Below are positions 1 through 4,950 of a stretch of 9,499 nt of DNA, one piece after another. Made by a program: the position numbers and the translations under genes. The notes below the pieces were generated by a model that saw only the letters and a list, made by a program, of their open reading frames with translations, was not told the origin of the DNA and made no database searches. This DNA comes from an uncultured Bacteroidales bacterium. GTDB lineage: Bacteria > Bacteroidota > Bacteroidia > Bacteroidales > Paludibacteraceae. Position 1 is the first letter of the stretch. The number at the start of each line of letters is the position of its first letter. The stretch lies in the NCBI GenBank assembly GCA_945949375.1, contig CAMFEN010000024.1, positions 1 to 9,499 of the forward strand. The letters are read 5' to 3'.

Positions 1-1
1 G

Positions 2-440
2 AATCCCTGGCACGGCTGTCATAAGGTCAGCGAAGGGTGTCAGCATTGCTACATGTATTTCCTTGATGGGAAACGTGGCATCGACACCTCAAAGGTCTAT
101 CGCACAGAGAATGTTTCAAAAGCGAGAGGAGAGCATGAAGCTCGCTTTAATGCTATCCCGAGCGCAGGAAACATCGCTGAAAAGCAACTTCAATCTCCCT
201 GTACAGAGGCGGCACTACACTGGCCCAAAAGGCCAAAAGAGCTTTAGCTCGCTATGATGTGGACAGGAGACCATCCTAGGCAGAAGCCGCTCCTTCCGCG
301 TCTTATCTCGCAGGCTCGAACGATCTGGAGTTGCAACGGAAGGACGCTCTGCATGCTTCACGGACAGAACGCAGAGGACGCTTACGCTGAGTACATTACC
401 GGCAAGCGGTCGTATATGGATATTACCTTAGAACTGAGAA
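2..440 (+). pseudogene. Decayed DUF5131 (phage Gp37/Gp68-like) gene, 5' end outside window
   Basis: Reading frame 2 from the window edge gives NPWHGCHKVSEGCQHCYMYF followed by LDGKRGIDTSKVYRTE, the recognisable N-terminal part of the DUF5131/Gp37-Gp68 family with its C-x6-C-x2-C cysteine cluster. Family members then normally continue with a KSNFNLPVQRR-like stretch. Here that stretch appears at 180-212 but in frame 3, after about 72 extra bases (roughly 108-179), so the frame is broken. The family is about 230-250 residues long, yet only about 230 bases separate this point from the next gene. In that stretch no single frame continues the family; a weak SQAR fragment (frame 2, near 310) followed by LELQRK (frame 1, 328) may be a remnant of the C-terminal QARKAG-like motif. 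I read it as a frameshifted, internally deleted pseudogene. Family assignment is from memory of the motif; the family's function is poorly known. Confidence 0.72.
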
Positions 441-441
441 G

Positions 442-768
442 ATGAATCGTATAGCAGACGAGAAACATACCGTTGAAACGATGATACGTTTGTATTGTCG
501 CAAGCAGCATAAGGGCAGCAGCGGACTTTGTCCGGATTGTCAAGCATTGCTCGATTATGCTATGCTTCGTTTGGATCATTGCCGTTTTGGAGAGGCAAAG
601 CCAACTTGCGACAGCTGTCCGGTGCATTGCTACAAGCCGGATATGCGTGAACAAATTCGACAGGTGATGCGTTATAGTGGACCGAGGATGATACTTTACC
701 ATCCCGTGATGGCCATCAAACATGTAGTTCGTAAATTAAGGAGCAAAAAAGATGCGAAAAGAAAGTAG
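442..768 (+). CDS. ygbA: Nitrous oxide-stimulated promoter family protein (YgbA/NreA-like)
   Basis: This 108-aa protein matches the YgbA family (nitrous oxide-stimulated promoter, PF11756) along nearly its whole length: MIRLYCRKQHK near residues 14-24, GLCPDC at 28-33, LLDYAMLRLDHCRFGEAKPTC at 36-56, SCPVHCYKP at 58-66 and IRQVMRYSGPRM at 72-83. Seven cysteines (19, 30, 33, 47, 56, 59, 63) suggest a metal- or redox-sensitive small cytoplasmic protein. In Escherichia coli, ygbA belongs to the NsrR nitric-oxide regulon and supports recovery from nitrosative stress; that role is inferred here by homology only. The ATG at 442 follows the DUF5131 remnant almost directly and has no strong Shine-Dalgarno. 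The 3' end overlaps the start of the PPOX-family gene by 17 bases, so the two were probably co-translated. The frame is intact and the length is normal for the family. Confidence 0.9.
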   Translation: MNRIADEKHTVETMIRLYCRKQHKGSSGLCPDCQALLDYAMLRLDHCRFGEAKPTCDSCPVHCYKPDMREQIRQVMRYSGPRMILYHPVMAIKHVVRKLRSKKDAKRK

Positions 769-1264
769 AGAAATGCCCGCAGATTGGGCTTGGTAGGTGC
801 TGAAGAAAGCACCTTATGTTACGGTTAGCATGTGCGATACCGACGGCACACCGTATGCTGTGCCCTTGTCGTTGGCTGCCGTAGGAGAAGTATTTTACTT
901 CCATTGTGCTCTGGAGGGAAAGAAACTGGATATCCTGGCACGCAATCCGCGTGTCTGCCTCACGGCTGTGAGCAAATGCAAACCCACCGTTGGCCCTAAA
1001 GACGGAAGTTTTACGTTGGAGTTTAATTCTGCTATCGCTTTCGGTGTGGCTGAATTAGTGGAGTCGGACGAGGAGAAGATCCTTGGACTGCGTGCCATCA
1101 GCGAGCGTTTCCTGCCTCATCACATGGATGCTTTTGATGCTGCTATTGCGCGCAGCCTCGATCGAACAGCCGTTGGCAGTATTCGTCTTACTGAACCTCC
1201 CACCGGTAAGCGCAAGCAGTATGATAGTCAGGGTGAGGAAATGAAATACGGACGAATGGAATGA
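752..1264 (+). pseudogene. Pyridoxamine 5'-phosphate oxidase-family protein with in-frame TAG at codon 15
   Basis: From ATG 752, preceded by a good ribosome-binding site (TAAGGAG, 737-743), the frame reads MRKESREMPADWAW, then TAG (794-796), then VLKKAPYVTVSMCDTDGTPYA and the rest of a PPOX-like FMN-binding split barrel. Recognisable stretches are GTPYAVPLSL, FYFHCALEGKKLDIL, NPRVCLTAV, an EFNSAIAFGVAELV-like stretch and the C-terminal ITGKRKKY-like TGKRKQYDSQGEEMKYGRME. Homologues usually have an acidic residue at the stop position (AWEVL-type), so a GAG-to-TAG change is the simplest explanation. Such small proteins bind FMN or a related flavin; the substrate is unknown. A GTG directly after the stop (797) could restart translation and would cost only 15 residues ahead of the first strand, so the product may survive in shortened form. 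Alternatives are sequencing error or suppression. The overlap with ygbA suggests an operon. Confidence 0.8.
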
Positions 1265-1465
1265 CGATTGATACAACTTAATGATGTTAACCTACGAAAT
1301 GAAGGTGCGTCTTCTGGATGGCTAAATTCAAGATTATTACTATAGCAATACGAAGCGAGTCGGTTCCGGAATAGCGACTATGTCATATATCAACACATCG
1401 TTGACACTTTTTCGTCGGAAATCGTATTATAACGCAAAAAAATCGTATCAAAGTACGGGAATTCA

Positions 1466-1487
1466 TTTGACCGTTTTTTGACCGATT
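1466..1487. repeat. 11-bp tandem repeat, two units (TTTGACCGnnn)
   Basis: TTTGACCG occurs at 1466-1473 and again at 1477-1484, giving a period of exactly 11 bp with T-rich filler. The same TTTGAC core recurs with the same 11-bp period in the triple repeat at 7966-7998. This could be an integrase arm site or another protein-binding site; the function is inferred. Confidence 0.6.
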
Positions 1488-1530
1488 TTTCTATGTTTTC
1501 AGCGTAACTTGCTGATTTTTCAATATTTGG

Positions 1531-1554
1531 GTGGAATGTGGGGCTCGAACCCAC
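1531..1554 (-). other. tRNA 3'-end-like remnant (T-arm plus acceptor strand)
   Basis: Read on the minus strand, 1554-1538 forms a perfect T-arm: stem GTGGG, loop TTCGAGC, stem CCCAC. It is followed by ATTCCAC and then CCA-like bases (1537-1528). Farther 5' on the minus strand (1555-1610) I could fit an AGGTT/AACCT stem with a 7-base loop, but position 33 of that loop is not U, the spacing to the T-arm is too long, and no matching 5' acceptor strand is apparent. This is therefore probably not a working tRNA. A stranded tRNA 3' end is what remains at one side of an element integrated into a tRNA gene, which fits the change in gene content here. It could also be a chance hairpin. Confidence 0.4.
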
Positions 1555-1686
1555 GATGGTTTGGGTAGGTTAGGCGGAAACCTATTCTTCTGATAGTCTG
1601 TTGGTTAGTATTTATAAATTATTGATTTTCTTTGTGTTATGGCGCGAAAACGGCACGTTTTTTACGGTAAAAAGTGGCGTGTTTAC

Positions 1687-1721
1687 GCCGGTTCTGTGCC
1701 GGAATAGTGCCGGTTCTGTGC
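1687..1721. repeat. 13-bp direct repeat GCCGGTTCTGTGC, two copies
   Basis: GCCGGTTCTGTGC is found identically at 1687-1699 and 1709-1721, 22 bp apart (about two helical turns), just downstream of the repressor's stop codon. A GGCGT/ACGCC hairpin (1676-1689) overlaps the first copy. The pair may be protein-binding sites at the element end, or part of a leftward transcription stop; no clear U-tract supports the latter. Confidence 0.6.
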
Positions 1722-1729
1722 TTTGTTTG

Positions 1730-2158
1730 CTACTTAGTTAGCATATCTAAGAGTTTGGCGATTTGGTCGTCCTTGGTTCTTAGTTGGTCGTCTTTGACCT
1801 TTATTTGTTCGTTCTTGGCAGCAATCTCCGTTCGGAGGAGGTCAATCGGTTCTGTAAAAGTATTCATGTTCTGGGTGTTCCCAATGCCACCATTCTGCGT
1901 TTGAATGGTGGCATGGTTTGTATGCTTGAACATCTCCCCCTGTCCCCTCAAAAGCCACTCGGCAGATACATCCGGGAACTTGTCTAAAATAAATACAACT
2001 GTCGAAATAGTCAATGCAGTATCTTCATTTATTTGCCGAAATAAAGTACGACGCAAATTCTCATCGCCCTCTGATAATACTGGAATTTGTATCTTTTTGG
2101 CTCTCAAAATTGATTTAATTCTCTGTTTTACAGTCGATTGCATTAGTTTGTTTTCCAT
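1730..2158 (-). CDS. XRE-family phage-type repressor with C-terminal coiled coil
   Basis: The 142-aa product has the layout of small Bacteroidetes phage repressors. A helical DNA-binding part (residues 8-76) includes QRIKSILRAKKI and ends in the characteristic STVVFILDKFPDVSAEWLLRG stretch and GEMF. A polar linker (77-103) rich in Asn, Thr and Gln follows. The C-terminus (about 104-142) has heptads KNEQIKV, KDDQLRT, KDDQIAK that predict a parallel coiled coil for oligomerisation. The S24/LexA-like peptidase domain of lambda CI is absent, so RecA-driven self-cleavage is not expected. The gene points away from the early genes and shares a 193-bp control region with them, the arrangement of a lysogeny switch. 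It probably represses the rightward promoter and perhaps itself. Start is ATG 2158; a second Met six codons in is possible. Confidence 0.82.
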   Translation of the reverse strand: MENKLMQSTVKQRIKSILRAKKIQIPVLSEGDENLRRTLFRQINEDTALTISTVVFILDKFPDVSAEWLLRGQGEMFKHTNHATIQTQNGGIGNTQNMNTFTEPIDLLRTEIAAKNEQIKVKDDQLRTKDDQIAKLLDMLTK

Positions 2159-2230
2159 AAATGTACGATTTTTAAGATTTGATGATTATATTAGCACGAA
2201 AATAGGTAAATAAATATACTATATTTATGA

Positions 2231-2278
2231 AAATGACATATTTGGCAGTGAAAAATTTGCACAAATGACATATTTTGC
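2231..2278. promoter_or_regulatory. Candidate repressor operators: two phased copies of AAATGACATATTTkGC
   Basis: AAATGACATATTT occurs at 2231-2243 and 2263-2275; the match extends to 16 bp with one difference (TGGC versus TTGC). The starts are 32 bp apart, close to three helical turns. The unit is quasi-palindromic (AAAT-N5-ATTT). Copy 2 sits between the -33 and -7 boxes of the rightward promoter, so binding would block RNA polymerase; copy 1 lies just upstream. Between them, ATTTG-CA-CAAAT (2255-2266) covers the -33 box. The divergent XRE protein is the natural ligand, by inference. Confidence 0.65.
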
Positions 2279-2287
2279 GTACCTTTG
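2256..2287 (+). promoter_or_regulatory. Bacteroides-type promoter for rightward early genes
   Basis: The -33 box TTTG (2256-2259) and -7 box TACCTTTG (2280-2287) match the Bacteroides consensus TTTG-N19-21-TAnnTTTG exactly, with a 20-nt spacer. Transcription would begin near 2294 and lead into the gene at 2352. Candidate operators overlap it. Confidence 0.82.
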
Positions 2288-2351
2288 CACCGCAAATTTA
2301 CAGAAAATTCTGCAAATATACAAGTTTTTCAGTAATAAATAAGATAATTTT

Positions 2352-2579
2352 ATGGAGACAAAAGGTGTAAATCAGATGAAAGCGATGGTGGACGGGTTAC
2401 CCCGGACATTGTATCGCGGGTTTAAGGTGTATGTGTGTGAACAGTTAGCATGGAGCCCGGCACAATGGGAGAACCGTTATTATGGGCGGACACGGGCGAC
2501 TGCGTCGGAGTTACTCTCGATAGAAGTATTAGCCAAGCGTTATCAACGGATGGCGAAACAGGAAGGGAACAATAACTAA
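2352..2579 (+). CDS. Small HTH-like early protein, possibly Cro- or regulator-like
   Basis: This is the first gene after the early promoter and encodes 75 aa. I do not recognise a named family. It is basic and helical, with a central LYRGFKVYVCEQLAWSPAQW segment, then YYGRTRATASELLSIEVLAKRYQR. The SPAQWENRYYGRT portion, with a turn before GRT, resembles a recognition-helix region of small HTH proteins. Its place opposite the repressor, as the first early gene, is where cro- or excisionase-like genes sit. The ATG at 2352 follows AT-rich sequence without a clear Shine-Dalgarno, common in Bacteroidetes; an internal ATG at 2379 is an alternative. Function is unproven. Confidence 0.72.
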   Translation: METKGVNQMKAMVDGLPRTLYRGFKVYVCEQLAWSPAQWENRYYGRTRATASELLSIEVLAKRYQRMAKQEGNNN

Positions 2580-2588
2580 TAAACTTAT

Positions 2589-2915
2589 ATGGATATGTGT
2601 ACAGTGAAAAAAGAAGTGGAGGTTACTCTGAGTGTGGAGAACCTTGTGGACGCCATTGAGACGATGGTGGCAGAGAAAGAGTTATGCGGTACAGACAGGA
2701 ACGCGTTGCTGATGGCGTTGTGCCCGAGCCGAGATGAGATTATCGATTTGCTGCGTTTGGAGCATGAGAACGAGGGTAGGAGCGCGGGCATGGGTCGTGC
2801 GTACTGGACGGACGAGCAGGCGAAACGGATAGTGAAGACGGTGTTTGACCCGCGGTGCATGAGCAATAATGCGCAGTTGGCGGGCGTGGTGTCGGAAGTG
2901 ATATTTAATAATTAG
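2589..2915 (+). CDS. Hypothetical protein, early region
   Basis: The 108-aa product is not recognised. The N-terminal half is acidic and helical (VEVTLSVENLVDAIETMVAEKEL). The middle has a SRDEIIDLLRLEHEN helix, and the C-terminus (DEQAKRIVKTVFDPRCMSNNAQLAGVVSEVIF) also looks helical. There is no membrane segment and no nuclease or ATPase motif. It follows the preceding stop by nine bases and precedes the next start by 13, so it is part of the early transcript. Start ATG 2589 or ATG 2595 cannot be separated. GC-rich codon use is like its upstream neighbour and unlike the block from 3248. Confidence 0.68.
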   Translation: MDMCTVKKEVEVTLSVENLVDAIETMVAEKELCGTDRNALLMALCPSRDEIIDLLRLEHENEGRSAGMGRAYWTDEQAKRIVKTVFDPRCMSNNAQLAGVVSEVIFNN

Positions 2916-2928
2916 GGGAGGGCAGGTT

Positions 2929-3195
2929 ATGACTTGGCGTATATATGATACGGAGCAGCGCGAAAGATGGCGCGTGATAATGGACTTAGACCACGAGAAA
3001 TGCGTGGCATTGTCGGATGCGATAGAGGAGGATGAGCGTTTCACCTTCCTGTTCTACCGTGAGCGTCGGGACATCGATGCTTTTGTGATAGCGGTGGGAC
3101 TGTCGCGTGGGTCGGTGCTGGAAGGCGACAGCAACGCTTTCATTAAGGAGGAACTGGGAGATATATGCGCACGGGTACTTGGGGCGAGCGAGTGA
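2929..3195 (+). CDS. Hypothetical protein, early region
   Basis: This is an unrecognised, soluble 88-aa protein with a charged, mostly helical sequence: RERWRVIMDLDHEKCVALSDAIEEDERFTFLFYRERRDIDAFVIAVGLSRG. The alternating pattern at FTFLFY and DAFVIAVGL suggests two strands. The ATG at 2929 has a purine-rich ribosome-binding site (GGGGAGGG, about 2916-2923), the best in this operon. It lies in the same transcript as the preceding genes. No function can be assigned. Confidence 0.68.
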   Translation: MTWRIYDTEQRERWRVIMDLDHEKCVALSDAIEEDERFTFLFYRERRDIDAFVIAVGLSRGSVLEGDSNAFIKEELGDICARVLGASE

Positions 3196-3247
3196 AGATT
3201 GGCTCCGATAATTGAACATTAATTATTCACATTAAAATTTGAAGATT

Positions 3248-3442
3248 ATGATAATTTTAAGACGCGAAAAGGATGGTTATTATTATGCTAATTACGAAGG
3301 AGTAGGATATGTTTTTGATAACATTGACTCTGCAGAAAGATTTGGCAGTAAGTATCTCGGTTACAAGTGTAAGAGTATTAAAATTCCATTAACAAAATAT
3401 GCTATTATTTATCTTAGGAACAATAATAAAAAATCTGAATAA
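3248..3442 (+). CDS. Small AT-rich phage-type hypothetical protein
   Basis: From ATG 3248 the product is 64 aa: MIILRREKDGYYYANYEGVG and then a conserved-looking FDNIDSAERFGSKYLGYKCKSIKI segment. A TTG at 3239 is in frame but an ATG is preferred. The protein is basic, tyrosine-rich and without membrane segments; I do not recognise it. From here to about 4437 the DNA becomes visibly AT-rich, with A/T-ending codons (ATA, AAA, TAT, TTA), unlike the GC-richer genes on both sides. This block may have a separate origin. Confidence 0.6.
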   Translation: MIILRREKDGYYYANYEGVGYVFDNIDSAERFGSKYLGYKCKSIKIPLTKYAIIYLRNNNKKSE

Positions 3443-3453
3443 ACAGGAAAATT

Positions 3454-3840
3454 ATGAAGACGACAAAAGAGAAGGCAGAGGTAATGCTTGCATTCGATAG
3501 AGGTGAGCAGATACAATTTTATGATACTATATGCAAACGATGGATAGATGTTATAAACGAACCTAACTGGTGCTGGTCTTTGCAGGATTATCGTATAAAG
3601 CCAAAACCAAAGTTTATGCCGTTTAAAACGCCAGAAGAGTTTATAGAAGCACAAGGGAAGCACGGATCGTATATCAAAAGTATTGAAGATGGCATCCTGT
3701 TTAATTCGTATGTTAATTATATGGGCTATGTATTGCTAGAAGCTGATATAAACAAAATAGGGTATTCACACATAAACCTTCTGTATAGACGATATGTGTT
3801 TACAGATGGCGCGCCGTGTGGAAAGGAGGTTAATGTATGA
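3454..3840 (+). CDS. Phage-type hypothetical protein (YRIKPKPKF motif)
   Basis: The 128-aa product has the features of a protein common in Bacteroidetes prophages. The N-terminal part, KAEVMLAFDRGEQIQFYDTICKRWID, is followed by a tryptophan pair (NWCWSLQDYRIKPKP) and FMPFKTPEEFIEAQGKHGS, a small beta-rich fold. The C-terminal half ends in LLYRRYVFTDGAPCGKEV. The molecular function of such proteins is unknown as far as I know. ATG 3454 is 11 bases after the previous stop. The stop overlaps the next start in an ATGA (3837-3840), indicating translational coupling, and a GGAGG-like site (AAAGGAGGT) just upstream serves that next gene. Confidence 0.75.
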   Translation: MKTTKEKAEVMLAFDRGEQIQFYDTICKRWIDVINEPNWCWSLQDYRIKPKPKFMPFKTPEEFIEAQGKHGSYIKSIEDGILFNSYVNYMGYVLLEADINKIGYSHINLLYRRYVFTDGAPCGKEVNV

Positions 3841-4253
3841 ACGCAACTGATTTGATGATTGGCGATTGGGTGATGACAGGATTTGATATAGCGCAAGTAG
3901 CTGCTATAGATGAGCGAGGTATATATGTAGATGACCCAATATACACATGTCTTGTTCACGTCGATTTTAGATTTGTTAAGCCTATCTTACTCACGGGTGA
4001 GATACTCGAAAAGAACGAGTTTGAGTTGAAACTTAGAGATGAATTCGAAGATGGTGTATATTTAATAAATCAAGATATGTGTCGATACAAAATATGGATA
4101 TTAAAAAATTATGATATTACTGTGTACTTCGACAAAAAAGGGGGAAAATTTTCAATAGAAATTGATTGGAATAACATAGAACATTTTATGTATGTTCACG
4201 AATTACAGCACGCCTTACGATTGTGTGGAATAAAAAAGGAGATTAAGTTATGA
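3837..4253 (+). CDS. Phage-type hypothetical protein (MxIGDWV ... YVHELQHALRLCG)
   Basis: The 138-aa protein belongs by its sequence signatures to a family frequent in Bacteroides phages and islands. The N-terminus NATDLMIGDWV is followed by a small beta-barrel-like region (FDIAQVAAIDERGIYVDD), PILLTGEILEKNEFE, and the C-terminal hallmark YVHELQHALRLCGIKKEI. It is cytoplasmic with no catalytic motif; the HELQH string resembles an HExxH zinc motif but lacks the proper spacing. A strong Shine-Dalgarno (AAAGGAGG) precedes it. It overlaps both neighbours by ATGA junctions (3837-3840 and 4250-4253), so the three genes form a coupled unit. Function is unknown. Confidence 0.8.
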   Translation: MNATDLMIGDWVMTGFDIAQVAAIDERGIYVDDPIYTCLVHVDFRFVKPILLTGEILEKNEFELKLRDEFEDGVYLINQDMCRYKIWILKNYDITVYFDKKGGKFSIEIDWNNIEHFMYVHELQHALRLCGIKKEIKL

Positions 4254-4437
4254 TTATTATTGGATATGTTACAAAAAAAAGCCGAGTTACAAGGATTATC
4301 TTTTGAATGATATAGAAAAAATAGCGCATTGCGATGCGATATTCATGTGCCGCTTTAGTCTCAAATCGAAAGGGTGTCAAGCAGAGTATGCCTTTGCACA
4401 GGCGATAGGGATAGAGATTCTATGGCAACCACTCTAA
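4250..4437 (+). pseudogene. Shortened DUF4406-like protein with frame change at an A8 run
   Basis: The ATG at 4250 overlaps the upstream stop and has a ribosome-binding site (AAAAAAGGAG). The zero frame gives MIIIGYVTKKSRVTRIIF and stops. After a -1 shift at the run of eight A (about 4273-4280) the frame continues as KPSYKDYLLNDIEKIAHCDA, then IFMCRFSLKSKGCQAEYAFA and QAIGIEILWQPL to 4437, giving about 62 aa. The DIEKIAHCDAIFM...KGCQAEYAFAQAIGI part matches the C-terminal half of DUF4406 (PF14359), a nucleoside 2-deoxyribosyltransferase-like fold. The usual N-terminal half is largely missing. Zero-frame codons ACA-AAA-AAA form an A-AAA-AAA slippery heptamer, so programmed frameshifting is conceivable; a simple indel in a shortened relic is more likely. 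Confidence 0.68.
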
Positions 4438-4662
4438 GCTCTGGCGTTGACGAAATGGGGCGCAGGCTGGAATCTTAATAAACGTACACTTTTTGGGGTG
4501 GTGAGATGGTTGGTAGTTCTTAGGTAGTTCCTTGGTAGTTCCTCGGTAAATTATTGTTTAGTGATTTGTATTGAGTGTTGAGAGATAAATCTTAATAATC
4601 GGACATTTATACTTATCGTGCATTTTTAGTAATCGTATAAAACAATCTCATAATTAGGTGGT
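4438..4662. other. Non-coding gap upstream of the replication genes
   Basis: There is no gene here. It holds a three-unit 11-bp tandem repeat (4512-4544) and two ATCTTAATAA motifs (about 4472-4481 and 4589-4598). The second half is AT-rich. I found no exact Bacteroides promoter. Position directly before the primase-helicase unit makes it a candidate replication origin or control region, by inference. Confidence 0.5.
4512..4548. repeat. 11-bp tandem repeat GGTAGTTCytn, three units plus partial
   Basis: GGTAGTTC begins at 4512, 4523 and 4534, exactly 11 bp apart, with tails TTA, CTT and CTC; GGTA starts a fourth, incomplete unit at 4545. Short, head-to-tail units of this size upstream of a replication gene resemble iterons. 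They could equally bind the small HTH-like protein encoded next. Confidence 0.75.
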
Positions 4663-4950
4663 ATGATAGACCATGTAGAAAAAGAGCGTCGGCAGGCTTG
4701 CTTGCGGCGGTGGTACTTTCGGCAGAAGTCGGCTCGGGACAGGAGTGCGGTGCGGAACCTGCTCACACGCAAGATGGATATAAGCCATTACCGATTCTAT
4801 CTGATGCTGGAAGGACGGACGTATATCAATGATTTTCGTGTCCGTGCGATAAACGAAGTGATTAACAGGGGGAGTATCAACCGCGCTATGACAGGCGTGG
4901 GCGTGATAGATGGGTTGGATATAGATATTTTTGCAAGCGATGAAAGATGA
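4663..4950 (+). CDS. Small HTH-like protein preceding the primase-helicase
   Basis: The 95-aa product has a strongly basic N-terminus (EKERRQACLRRWYFRQKSARDRSAVRNLL) followed by TRKMDISHYRFYLMLEGRTYINDFRVRAINEVI, which reads like a helix-turn-helix: a short helix, a turn at DIS, then a helix ending in GRT. The same GRT-plus-helix layout occurs in the first early protein (2352-2579), so both may share a fold, although identity is low. It has an RBS-like TAGGTGG before ATG 4663. It overlaps the primase start by 11 bases, implying coupled expression. It may bind the tandem repeats just upstream or assist replication initiation; this is inference and no family is recognised. Confidence 0.7.
   Translation: MIDHVEKERRQACLRRWYFRQKSARDRSAVRNLLTRKMDISHYRFYLMLEGRTYINDFRVRAINEVINRGSINRAMTGVGVIDGLDIDIFASDER

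Larger units (their letters stand above)
1265..1729. other. Non-coding, repeat-rich junction zone between chromosomal genes and phage-like element
   Basis: No convincing gene lies here on either strand. Visible structure, left to right: an AGTCG/CGACT inverted repeat around a TTCCGGAA palindrome (1358-1379); two AATCGTATnA motifs 21 bp apart (about 1420-1429 and 1441-1450); TTTGACCG twice with an 11-bp period (1466-1484); a tRNA T-arm-like hairpin on the minus strand (1531-1554); a GGCGT-GTTT-ACGCC hairpin near 1676-1689; and a 13-bp direct repeat at 1687-1699 and 1709-1721. Clusters of short direct repeats next to a tRNA 3' end are typical of integrase attachment regions. Left of this zone the genes look chromosomal, right of it phage-like. 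I therefore infer an element boundary somewhere inside it, but no matching second end is in the window to fix it. Confidence 0.5.

Noticed and set aside
1528..1554. 3' end of a tmRNA gene
   Set aside because: tmRNA ends normally read AGCTCCACCA after the T-arm; here it is ATTCCACCCA and no tag-peptide frame is seen.
1555..1610. A complete minus-strand tRNA extending from the T-arm
   Set aside because: The best anticodon-like hairpin lacks U33, the variable-region spacing is wrong for either tRNA class, and no 5' acceptor strand pairs with ATTCCAC.
2197..2324. Minus-strand Bacteroides promoter for the repressor (CGAAAATA at 2197, or CAAATTTA at 2293 with CAAG at 2321)
   Set aside because: Each has a mismatch or lacks a proper -33 box; in AT-rich DNA these are not convincing.
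4155..4220. HELQH in the 138-aa protein as a zinc-protease motif
   Set aside because: The spacing is not HExxH (it reads H-E-L-Q-H, which formally fits, but the surrounding sequence belongs to a phage family with no protease hallmark or third ligand).
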